Below, in pieces: positions 1 through 6,332 of a stretch of DNA of 8,123 bases. Below the pieces are notes generated by a model. It was not told the origin of the DNA. It saw only the letters and a program-made list of their open reading frames with translations, and searched no databases. The position numbers were made by a program, and so were the translations under genes. This DNA comes from Candidatus Zixiibacteriota bacterium (lineage in GTDB: Bacteria; Blakebacterota; Blakebacteria; Blakebacterales; Blakebacteraceae). Numbering within the stretch: position 1 is the stretch's first letter; each line of letters begins with the position of its first letter. The stretch is taken from positions 1-8,123 of the forward strand of contig JAUVWC010000040.1 in assembly GCA_030604325.1 (NCBI GenBank), written 5' to 3'.

Positions 1-1
1 C

Positions 2-1204
2 ACGAGCGGCCTGCCCGATGAAGGCTCGGTCAACGTGATACGGGAGCACCACGGCAACCCCGACCTGCTCTTTGTGGGGACCGAGCACAATCTCTTCCTC
101 TCTATGGACGGGGGTTTGAGCTGGGTGTTGTTCAAAAACAACCTTCCCACCGCACCTATCGACGATCTGGTTATCCATCCGCGGGAGAACGATCTGGTGA
201 TCGGTACCCACGGGCGCAGCATCTGGGTGCTGGACGACATCACCATCCTGTCTGAAATGAATCCGCGCGTGACGCAGTTCGACCTGCACCTCTTCCGCAT
301 CCGTCCGGCCACCCAGTTCCTGAAGTGGAAAGCGACAAGCTACCGGGGCCAGGGTGAATACGCCGCGGCCCAGCCTCCCGACGGCGCGGTTATCAACTAC
401 TGGCTGGGCAGAGAAACTGAAGCGCCGGTCACGGTAGAGGTCGTCAGCGCCGACGGCAGAGTGGTGCGCCACCTGGAGGGAGCCGGTGCGGCGGGTCTGC
501 AGAGGGTGGTGTGGGATCTACGCCTCGATCCTCTCCAGGCCGAGCAGAGGATGGGTCCGGGGGGCGGCGGTGGCAGGGGTGCCGGTGCGGGTGCCGGCAG
601 AAATCCCAACATGACGCCCGAGTTGCAGCAGAAGCTGGCCGAGCGTGGTCCTCTGGTGATGCCAGGCAGCTACACGGTTCGACTGTCCGCTCGCGGCCGG
701 ACGGTATCCGGGACGGTGGAAGTCCACCCCGACCCGATGGATCCCAGCTCGCCCACTCAGCGACAGGAGCGCAGGTCGTTCCTGCTGGAGGTCGATACTA
801 TGTATCGGCAGGCCTTCGCTGCCGGCCAGGATCTGCAGGGCCTCCGCAGCCGGGCGAACTCTTCCCGGCAGGCGGTCAGGGACGCCACTTCTCCCCCACC
901 GGGATTGGAAGGGGAGCTGAATGGGCTGATCTCGGAGCTGGACAACCTGTACCGCGAGTTGTGGACGGCCGTGCGCTCGGGCACCAGAGATATCATCAAT
1001 ACCTTCACCGGCAGCGGGGTGCGCCAGGGAACGCTCGCTGGGCCTACGGTGGATCAATATGAGCGTTTCACAACTTTACGGGATCGCTTCAACGAGGCGA
1101 TCGATGGACTGCGCCTGGTGCTCGAACAACGCATCCCGAGACTGGACAGGCAGCTCGAGCGGGCTGGATTGCCGACCATCGGAAGAGGGAGGCTGACAGA
1201 ATAA
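2..1204 (+). CDS. Sortilin/VPS10-like BNR beta-propeller protein, C-terminal part (5' truncated)
   Basis: The reading frame is open from base 2 at the window edge, so the gene begins upstream; a GTG at 35 is almost certainly internal. It ends at TAA 1202-1204. Counting from base 2, residues 34-41 form an Asp-box (S-x-D-x-G-x-S-W), and residues 48-81 give the closing propeller blade, with the segments LVIHPRENDLVIGTHGR and IWVLDD that are typical of the sortilin/VPS10-like 'glycosyl hydrolase BNR' family of bacteria. A FlgD-like Ig fold follows (about 142-178, ending in a VVWDLR motif), then a glycine-rich linker (about 185-200), a second beta strand set with PGSYTVRLSARG (about 221-233), and a helical tail (about 255-390). 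Family members are usually exported proteins of about 1000 residues, so roughly the last 40% is here. Enzyme activity is not demonstrated for the family; a surface or periplasmic binding or hydrolytic role is inference. The PAC2 gene follows after 71 bp on the same strand. Confidence 0.87.
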   Translation, partial: TSGLPDEGSVNVIREHHGNPDLLFVGTEHNLFLSMDGGLSWVLFKNNLPTAPIDDLVIHPRENDLVIGTHGRSIWVLDDITILSEMNPRVTQFDLHLFRIRPATQFLKWKATSYRGQGEYAAAQPPDGAVINYWLGRETEAPVTVEVVSADGRVVRHLEGAGAAGLQRVVWDLRLDPLQAEQRMGPGGGGGRGAGAGAGRNPNMTPELQQKLAERGPLVMPGSYTVRLSARGRTVSGTVEVHPDPMDPSSPTQRQERRSFLLEVDTMYRQAFAAGQDLQGLRSRANSSRQAVRDATSPPPGLEGELNGLISELDNLYRELWTAVRSGTRDIINTFTGSGVRQGTLAGPTVDQYERFTTLRDRFNEAIDGLRLVLEQRIPRLDRQLERAGLPTIGRGRLTE

Positions 1205-1250
1205 TGTTCGTGATTACTTGCGGTCAGCGGCATGAGGAACGAATCTTACA

Positions 1251-1257
1251 GGAGGAG
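1251..1257 (+). promoter_or_regulatory. Strong Shine-Dalgarno upstream of the PAC2 gene, unusually distant
   Basis: GGAGGAG is a near-perfect ribosome binding site, but it lies 18 nt from the first in-frame ATG (1276). An in-frame stop at 1258-1260 limits the reading frame, leaving CTG 1270 (12 nt away) as the only plausible earlier start. A GTG at 1257 opens a four-codon frame (GTG AGT TCC TAA) directly at this site. Confidence 0.5.
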
Positions 1258-1275
1258 TGAGTTCCTAAACTGGAG

Positions 1276-2235
1276 ATGGAATCGGGCATGAAAGTTCGCC
1301 TCCACCGCGATATCGGGATGAAGAAGCCCACCCTGCTGGCCGGATGGCCCGGCATGGGGAATGTCGGGGTAGGCGCAGTTGATTATCTGCGCCGTGAGCT
1401 GGGGACCGAGGTATTCGGCGAGATCGACATGAGCGAGCACTTCACGCCGGAGGCCATAGTGGTGGAGGAAGGGATCGCGAAGCTCCCCGAGGTGCCCATC
1501 AATAGCTTCTCGCTCGCACACTCTCCCGACCTGATCTTTTTCCTGAGCGAAGCCCAGGTTTCCGGTCCGGCCGCGCTCCAGCTGACCAACCTGATCGTGG
1601 ATATGGCCGAGAAATATGGAGTGGAACGGATCTACACCTGCGCCGCCTTCGCGGTGCCCACCAGCTTTTCCGATGAAACCCGTATTCTGGGAGTGGCCAC
1701 CGACGAGAAGCTGCGGGACTCGCTTACACCTCACGGCGCCGAGATCCTTGGTCAGGGTATCGTCAGCGGCCTGAACGGTCTTCTACTGGGGGTTGCGGGC
1801 AGCCGGGGTATCGAGTCGGCCTGTCTGCTCGCCACTATTCCCCAGTACGCCATCAGTCTTCCCAATCCCCGCGGTTCCCGCGCTCTCGTGGAAACATTGA
1901 GCACCCTGCTGGGTGTGAGTGTAGACCTGTCCGGTTTCGATGACCCGGTGAAGCAGATGGTCGAGGTGATGGCGCAGATCGAGGAACGCATGCGCGCCGC
2001 CTTCACCGACAGGGGAGGGGAGGGAGAGGCCGACGAGGATCTGGAAGGGTCGGTAGACAAGGAAGAGGTTCCCCACTACGTGATGAGGCGGATCGATCAG
2101 CTATTTCAGGAAGTTGCCAGCAATCGCGATAAAGCGTCCCAGCTCAAGGAGGAGCTGGACCGCTGGGGTCTATACCAGCTGTATGAGGACCGTTTCCTCG
2201 ACCTGTTCCGGGACCGGAGTGAGACGGGAGAATAA
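1276..2235 (+). CDS. PAC2 family protein (proteasome assembly chaperone 2-like domain)
   Basis: This 319-residue protein matches the PAC2 family by sequence pattern: the conserved GWPGMGNVG segment at residues 23-31, the beta/alpha core over about 18-230, FFLSEAQ near 88-94, TCAAFAVPTS at 121-130 and PNPRGSRALVETLSTLLG at 197-213. PAC2 proteins are related to eukaryotic and archaeal proteasome assembly chaperones; the role of bacterial members is unsettled, and no proteasome subunit is visible here. After the core come an acidic, probably disordered linker (about 245-265) and a helical, coiled-coil-like tail (about 266-312). ATG 1276 is used as the start, with ATG 1288 (Met5) and CTG 1270 as alternatives, because the strong ribosome site at 1251-1257 is far upstream. 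The gene may be co-transcribed with the propeller gene before it. It converges on pepD with 115 bp between stops. Confidence 0.88.
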   Translation: MESGMKVRLHRDIGMKKPTLLAGWPGMGNVGVGAVDYLRRELGTEVFGEIDMSEHFTPEAIVVEEGIAKLPEVPINSFSLAHSPDLIFFLSEAQVSGPAALQLTNLIVDMAEKYGVERIYTCAAFAVPTSFSDETRILGVATDEKLRDSLTPHGAEILGQGIVSGLNGLLLGVAGSRGIESACLLATIPQYAISLPNPRGSRALVETLSTLLGVSVDLSGFDDPVKQMVEVMAQIEERMRAAFTDRGGEGEADEDLEGSVDKEEVPHYVMRRIDQLFQEVASNRDKASQLKEELDRWGLYQLYEDRFLDLFRDRSETGE

Positions 2236-2350
2236 GGATCTTTTTTAGCCTGGCGCTGGCTGGAGCCGCAACGCCGCCGGTGCGGATGCAGCGGAGGATG
2301 AATTCCGACGGGTTAATGGCTCGGGACACTGGAGATCTGTCAATCAAGAA
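2236..2350. other. Convergent intergenic region between PAC2 gene and pepD
   Basis: Both neighbours end here. A T6 run at 2241-2246 follows the PAC2 stop closely, but no GC-rich hairpin precedes it. An imperfect stem (GGCG at 2252-2255 region with CGCC near 2270-2275, inner GGC/GCC) follows the T run on the plus strand, so it has the wrong order for an intrinsic terminator on plus and gives an A run on minus. I see no gene here. Confidence 0.4.
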
Positions 2351-3805
2351 TCAAGCAAGTTCCGCCAGGAAGGCCTTCAGCAGCCTCCAGGCGCTCTCCA
2401 CCGTTGAGATCTGAACCTTCTCACCCGGTGCATGCGGGCTGCTTATTTCCGGTCCGAAGCTGATCATGTCCATCCCGGGGAACTTTTCACCGATTATTCC
2501 GCATTCCAGGCCGGCGTGTATCGCCTTCACTTCCGGGTCACTGCCGAAAGTCTGCTGAAAGACCTTCTTGCCGGTCTTGAGCAGGTGTGAATCGGGATTG
2601 GGTGTCCAGCCGGGGTATCCCCCCTGCTCCTCCACCTCGGCTCCCGCCAGCTCGAAACCGGCACGGATCTGGCCGATTTTGGCACGCAGGGCGGGCATCA
2701 CGCTGGAGCGTGTGCTGGTGACGATTTTGATGGCGTCATCTGCTGTTGTGAGGACGGCGACGTTGTTGCTGGTTTCCACCAGGCCGTCTACATTCCGGCT
2801 CATCGCCAGCACGCCGTGGGGGGCCGCGAGCAGGGCGCCGACCACTCTGGCAGTGAGGTCCGGCGTAAATACCTGATCACCTACTTCCGCCTCGGTGACT
2901 TCAACGATGAGATCGGGGTCGATAGCGCAGAATTCCCCGTCGAACTCCTCCTTTTGGGCTGCCGCCACTGCTTTGAGTTTCTTTATCGAACCCGCTGCCG
3001 CCCGGACCCCGGCAAAGGCTTCCCTTGGAATGGCGTTATGCTTGGATCCCCCCTCGACAGAAGCCAGCTCGAAGGCGACCCCGGCCTCCTGGGCGGCGTT
3101 GAGCAGGCGTGCCAGCAGCTTTATCGCGTTGGCGCGGTTTTCGTGGATGTCGACACCGGAGTGACCACCACGCAGGCCGTGTACCGCCAGCTGCAGCTGC
3201 TCGGGAAGCTCCGTCGCCTGTCGCTGGAGAGGGAAGGTGGTTTGAAGATCGGCGCCGCCGGCGCATCCTATGTAGAAAGCCCCATCCTCCTCGGTATCCA
3301 GGTTGAGGAGCTGGCGGCCGGCGAGAAGGCTGTCGTCCAGTTCAGTTGCGCCGGTCAGGCCGGTCTCCTCGTCCACAGTAAAGAGCAGCTCGAGCGGTCC
3401 GTGGACGCAGGCCGGATCTGTTGCCGCCGCCATGGCGAGCGCCATACCGATTCCGTTGTCGGCGCCGAGTGTGGTTCCCTGGGCAAGGACCCAGTCTCCA
3501 TCCCTGACTACTTCGATCGGGTCTTTCAGGAAATCATGCTCGACATCGCGGTTCTTCTCCGGAACCATATCGACGTGTCCCTGCAGGATTACCGCCGCCG
3601 CCTCTTCGTGTCCCGGGGTAGCGGGAATGCGCACCACCAGGTTGCCTGTGGAATCACCGTCGCTTTCAAAGCCCTGTTCGGTGGCCCACTTTTTCAACCA
3701 GGCCTGGATTTTTTCTTCATGTTTGGAAGGGCGGGGGATCATTCGTATCTCGTCGAAGTAGCCCCACACGATGCGTGGCTCGAGGTCGGTCAGAGAAGTG
3801 CTCAT
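2351..3805 (-). CDS. pepD: Cytosol non-specific dipeptidase PepD (aminoacyl-histidine dipeptidase, M20C)
   Basis: PepD is a cytoplasmic di-zinc enzyme that splits dipeptides, including Xaa-His such as carnosine, in the last step of peptide catabolism. The 484-residue length equals the family norm. Metal and catalytic residues are all visible: H77 and D79 in GHVDM, bridging D116 in GADNGIG, general base E146 and ligand E147 in DEETG, D170 in NLDTE, and H458 in SSPHAPGE. Each sits exactly three residues before its known counterpart in Vibrio alginolyticus PepD (H80, D82, D119, E149, E150, D173, H461). The lid/dimerisation domain spans about 190-390, with GGHSGVDIHENRANA at 213-227. ATG 3803-3805 is supported by GGAG 7 nt upstream (complement of 3813-3816); the stop is TGA. 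No signal peptide is present. It lies 113 bp downstream of amrS on the same strand, so partial co-transcription is possible. Confidence 0.95.
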   Translation of the reverse strand: MSTSLTDLEPRIVWGYFDEIRMIPRPSKHEEKIQAWLKKWATEQGFESDGDSTGNLVVRIPATPGHEEAAAVILQGHVDMVPEKNRDVEHDFLKDPIEVVRDGDWVLAQGTTLGADNGIGMALAMAAATDPACVHGPLELLFTVDEETGLTGATELDDSLLAGRQLLNLDTEEDGAFYIGCAGGADLQTTFPLQRQATELPEQLQLAVHGLRGGHSGVDIHENRANAIKLLARLLNAAQEAGVAFELASVEGGSKHNAIPREAFAGVRAAAGSIKKLKAVAAAQKEEFDGEFCAIDPDLIVEVTEAEVGDQVFTPDLTARVVGALLAAPHGVLAMSRNVDGLVETSNNVAVLTTADDAIKIVTSTRSSVMPALRAKIGQIRAGFELAGAEVEEQGGYPGWTPNPDSHLLKTGKKVFQQTFGSDPEVKAIHAGLECGIIGEKFPGMDMISFGPEISSPHAPGEKVQISTVESAWRLLKAFLAELA

Positions 3806-3918
3806 GAATCGGCTCCGGTGGATGGCTGTTAGTTGATGAACGATGGGCTATAATTCACTATGTACGGGAGGATATGCAAGCCCCGACGGTCCGTCCGGTT
3901 GAGGCCGGAGCGGTGCAC
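3806..3918. other. Intergenic region between amrS stop and pepD start
   Basis: This 113-bp stretch may hold the pepD promoter, but I find no convincing minus-strand -35/-10 pair; the nearest is TTGCAT (complement of 3876-3881) with AATTAT 18 nt on, a weak match. A perfect 11-bp dyad with 5-bp arms (GACGG-T-CCGTC, 3885-3895) lies about 80 bp upstream of pepD. On the plus strand there is a consensus TATAAT at 3849-3854 with no good -35. No T-rich intrinsic terminator follows amrS. Confidence 0.35.
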
Positions 3919-4995
3919 TTAAGCCTCGGGCCAGCGCCCCGGGATCTCTCTGCCGCAGGTGGGGCAGAGGGAACCGTTCAGGTGATAGGCGAGAACGCGG
4001 AAACCGTTGCGCTTCACCAGGAGCTGGCTACAGTCAGGACAACAGGTGTTCTCCGCATCCCCCACCATTCCCGGCAGGTTGCCGGCGTATACGAACTCGA
4101 GCCCCGCCTCATTGCCGATCTCTCGGGCCCTGAGCAGGGTTGATACGGGGGTGGGTCCCGGCTCAGTCATCTTATACTGGGGATGGTATGCGGTCACATG
4201 CCAGGGAATGCCTGGTGAAACCCCGGCGATGAATCCCGCCATATCCTTGAGCTCGCCGTCGGAGTCGTTTACGCCGGGCAACCGAAGGGTAATGATCTCC
4301 ACCCACTTCCCGAGTCCTACCAGTTGTTCGATCGTCTCCAGCACTGGTTCCAGGCGGCCACCAAAGTTCCGGTAGGCTTCTTTGGTGAACGCCTTCAGAT
4401 CGACATTGAAGAAGTCAATGTGAGGATCGAGGTATTCCAGTACTTCGGAGGTGGCGTTTCCGTTGGAGACGTACGAGGTGGACAACCCTGCGGCGTGCGC
4501 CTTCTCGAATACCTCCACGGCCCATTCTGAGGTGATGAGGGGTTCGTTGTATGTGCTGCTGACACTTCGCGCGCCGGTCTCGGTGGCCATACGGACAATT
4601 TCCTCGGCCGAGACCACCCTCACCGATGCGCCGGCCGCATCGTCCCGAAGAGCCTGGCTCGTGATCCAGTTCTGGCAGAAGGGGCAGTGGTAGTCGCAGC
4701 CCAGCATTCCGAAGGAGAGGGCGAGAGAGCCGGGCAGAGCATGGAAGAAGGGTTTCTTTTCGATGGGATCGCACTGCAGTGAGGTTACATAACCCCACGG
4801 CACGTAGAGAGTGCCCTTCTCGTTGTAGCGTACCTTGCAGATACCCTTCTGGCCGGGGAGTATCAGGCAGCGATGCCCACAGCAGTGGCAGCGCAGGCGG
4901 TCCTCAGGCAGAGATTCATAGAGCGTGCCTCTGGTTGAGAGAGAGCACAGGTGTTCCTCCAGCGTTCCACCGGAGTGTTTCGTCTCACGCGACAT
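3919..4995 (-). CDS. amrS: AmmeMemoRadiSam system radical SAM enzyme
   Basis: This 358-residue radical SAM protein carries the cluster-binding motif C100-x3-C104-x2-C107 (GCDYHCPFCQNW), which holds the 4Fe-4S cluster that cleaves S-adenosylmethionine. The N-terminal cysteine group (C36, C38, C39, C43, C53) and the segment GICKVR..GTLYVPWGYVTS are typical of the AmmeMemoRadiSam radical SAM family, related to pyruvate formate-lyase activases. STYNEPLI (147-154), SYVSNGNA (174-181), NVDLKAF (197-203) and TAYHPQYKM (268-276) are further family blocks. The C-terminus has a zinc-ribbon-like set, CCPDC (318-322) and CPTCG (344-348). The substrate is unknown for the family, named for co-occurrence with AMMECR1 and MEMO1 homologues (AmrA, AmrB); neither is in this window. 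An in-frame TAG at 4999-5001 excludes any longer start than ATG 4993-4995; the ribosome site there is weak (AGG about 5 nt away). It is divergent from the lipoprotein gene. Confidence 0.93.
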   Translation of the reverse strand: MSRETKHSGGTLEEHLCSLSTRGTLYESLPEDRLRCHCCGHRCLILPGQKGICKVRYNEKGTLYVPWGYVTSLQCDPIEKKPFFHALPGSLALSFGMLGCDYHCPFCQNWITSQALRDDAAGASVRVVSAEEIVRMATETGARSVSSTYNEPLITSEWAVEVFEKAHAAGLSTSYVSNGNATSEVLEYLDPHIDFFNVDLKAFTKEAYRNFGGRLEPVLETIEQLVGLGKWVEIITLRLPGVNDSDGELKDMAGFIAGVSPGIPWHVTAYHPQYKMTEPGPTPVSTLLRAREIGNEAGLEFVYAGNLPGMVGDAENTCCPDCSQLLVKRNGFRVLAYHLNGSLCPTCGREIPGRWPEA

Positions 4996-5010
4996 TGCCT
5001 ATCTGCCCGC

Positions 5011-5043
5011 TGATGACATCATGGATGGACCATCCTCAATGAT
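5011..5043. promoter_or_regulatory. Paired inverted repeats upstream of amrS (candidate operator or leader hairpin)
   Basis: Two dyads sit side by side with centres 13 bp apart: TGATG-A-CATCA (5011-5021) and GGATGG-A-CCATCC (5023-5035). The second is flanked by ATCAT (5018-5022) and ATGAT (5039-5043), which are complementary with a TCA bulge, giving an extended symmetric element. It begins 16 bp upstream of the amrS start codon, so it would act either as a repressor site or as a hairpin in the amrS leader. The symmetry is seen directly; a regulatory role is inference. Confidence 0.4.
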
Positions 5044-5117
5044 ACCTGAATGCGGGGCAGTTCACACATGGAAGTAGTGGGACGGGAACTAGTCTGGTGC
5101 CCGGCGTCGCTGTAGAT

Positions 5118-5125
5118 AGTATACT
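5118..5125. promoter_or_regulatory. Palindromic AGTATACT, possible shared -10 of divergent promoters
   Basis: The 8-bp palindrome gives TATACT on both strands (5120-5125 on plus, complement of 5118-5123 on minus), each one base away from the TATAAT consensus. It lies about 85 bp upstream of the lipoprotein ATG and about 125 bp upstream of the amrS ATG. I see no good -35 at 16-18 bp on either strand, so the call is weak. Confidence 0.25.
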
Positions 5126-5142
5126 GGATGCACGAATCTGAA

Positions 5143-5171
5143 GCCCGACAAGCCTGTGCTGCTGTCGGGGC
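5143..5171 (+). other. Perfect 7-bp hairpin in the lipoprotein leader
   Basis: CCCGACA (5144-5150) pairs exactly with TGTCGGG (5163-5169) around a 12-nt loop; an extra G-C pair (5143 with 5171) is possible with one bulged G. No T run follows on either strand, so it is not an intrinsic terminator. It ends about 38 nt before the start codon, and would sit in the 5' untranslated region of the lipoprotein mRNA. Confidence 0.45.
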
Positions 5172-5197
5172 CAGGATCCAAGAAGAAGTAGATCATT

Positions 5198-5205
5198 AAG
5201 GTGAG
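5198..5205 (+). promoter_or_regulatory. Shine-Dalgarno that fixes the lipoprotein start at ATG 5210
   Basis: AAGGTGAG matches the anti-Shine-Dalgarno well and is spaced properly (4-5 nt) for ATG 5210. The in-frame GTG at 5201 lies inside this site, so it is unlikely to be the start. Confidence 0.65.
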
Positions 5206-5209
5206 TTAC

Positions 5210-6313
5210 ATGCATTCTCGACTTCGCTCGGCCAATAGGCCGCTCATCACAGGCGTCCTCTCCCTGTTTCTTGTCGGCTGCGGGTTGTTTAAATCGGAGA
5301 GCGAGACCTATTTCGATACAGCCGCGCTCGTCACGGGAAGGATACTGTTCGCCTCGCACGAATCGGACAATCCTGGCGCGGCGTTGAGTCTCTACACAGT
5401 TGACAGGTCGGCGGGGAGCACCATCCAGCGCTACGCCTTGGCTGATTTCGACTTTACATCCCCGACTATAGTAGCCGATCCGGAAATGTACTGGCTCATC
5501 GGTTTTGGCAAGTCCCGGCTCGTGCTGCTCGACTCATATAACACCAAGGATTCGCAACAGATAGTCGGGCTGGGAGCCGAACAGAGGGCCTTGGCGTTTG
5601 ACAACTACTCCCCGGTCCGCCTGGCCTGGATGGACGGTTCCTCATCCGGCGGTTTCAATATCGTGGTGCAGTCGTCACTCCCGTCGGAGCCTGTGGCCGT
5701 AACTTCCGGTGCGTCGGATTCGGTCAGTTACTGGACGCCGGCATGGTCTCCCGACGGAGAGTGGATTCTGTACGCCCGGATCGCCGGCACTACCGGTGCT
5801 GAGGCCCAGCTTTGGAGGGTACGGCCCGACGGCTCCGATGCAGAGGCTCTGCCCATCGTTACTACTGAACTGCCGACCTATGCCGTCTTCAGTCCGGACG
5901 GTACCAAGGTTCTGGTCCCCGGCGATTTTACCTCGTACTACATAGATGACGGTCGGGTGGGTGAGTTCGACCACATACGCGAGATGGAGACCTTCCAACA
6001 GCAGCTTGCCGACCTGGGCTACGAACTGGTGGGTAGCTCCATTACCGGCCCCGTTCACCCGGGAGAAACGGTCACTGGTTTCCGCCACACCTTTCCCATC
6101 AGTGCCCACTGGATTTTGGGGGATTGGATCCACTTCGACGCCCTGGTTGCCAGCAATTACGGATCCCCGCCCCATGAGGTTCTGGGGGTGGCCATCTTCT
6201 CCTGGGTGCGGATCTCTCAGAGACTGTTTCAACACACCCAGCCGGTACCGCTGTCGGAAGCGCGCACCGAGGACCACTCTATCAGCGTGTTGCACCCTAC
6301 AAGGATACCATAG
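5210..6313 (+). CDS. Lipoprotein with WD40-like (PD40) beta-propeller motifs, function unknown
   Basis: From ATG 5210 the protein has 367 residues. The N-terminus is a lipoprotein signal peptide: basic start (R4, R6, R10), hydrophobic core 12-22, and lipobox LVGC with the acylated cysteine at C24, so the mature protein should be membrane-anchored. Two PD40/TolB-type blade motifs are visible: PAWSPDGEWILYA (177-189) followed by LWRVRPDGSD (201-210), and AVFSPDGTKVLVP (225-237). Residues 45-165 look like weaker beta strand repeats. Residues about 250-367 fit no family I know and include a short helix (256-270) and aromatic strands. An in-frame stop at 5189-5191 excludes a longer start. The gene is divergent from amrS and convergent with the M20 gene, with 19 bp between stop codons. 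A role in binding or sensing at the envelope is only an inference from the fold. Confidence 0.8.
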   Translation: MHSRLRSANRPLITGVLSLFLVGCGLFKSESETYFDTAALVTGRILFASHESDNPGAALSLYTVDRSAGSTIQRYALADFDFTSPTIVADPEMYWLIGFGKSRLVLLDSYNTKDSQQIVGLGAEQRALAFDNYSPVRLAWMDGSSSGGFNIVVQSSLPSEPVAVTSGASDSVSYWTPAWSPDGEWILYARIAGTTGAEAQLWRVRPDGSDAEALPIVTTELPTYAVFSPDGTKVLVPGDFTSYYIDDGRVGEFDHIREMETFQQQLADLGYELVGSSITGPVHPGETVTGFRHTFPISAHWILGDWIHFDALVASNYGSPPHEVLGVAIFSWVRISQRLFQHTQPVPLSEARTEDHSISVLHPTRIP

Positions 6314-6332
6314 TAGTCCGGAAGCGCCCCCT

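Noticed and set aside
35..37. GTG as the start of the first gene
   Set aside because: The frame is open to the window edge and the sequence begins in the middle of a propeller blade, so this is an internal valine.
675..700. tRNA T-arm-like GGTTCGA
   Set aside because: It lies inside the propeller gene and no acceptor or anticodon stem can be built around it.
2236..2280. Possible terminator for the PAC2 gene
   Set aside because: The T6 run precedes rather than follows the only hairpin on the plus strand, so the order is wrong.
2144..2347. Minus-strand frame of 67 codons just after pepD
   Set aside because: It overlaps the end of the PAC2 gene antisense and its product shows no protein-like pattern.
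2816..3832. Plus-strand open frame of 338 codons antisense to pepD
   Set aside because: The minus strand encodes PepD with every catalytic residue; the opposite frame has no family features and no sensible ribosome site.
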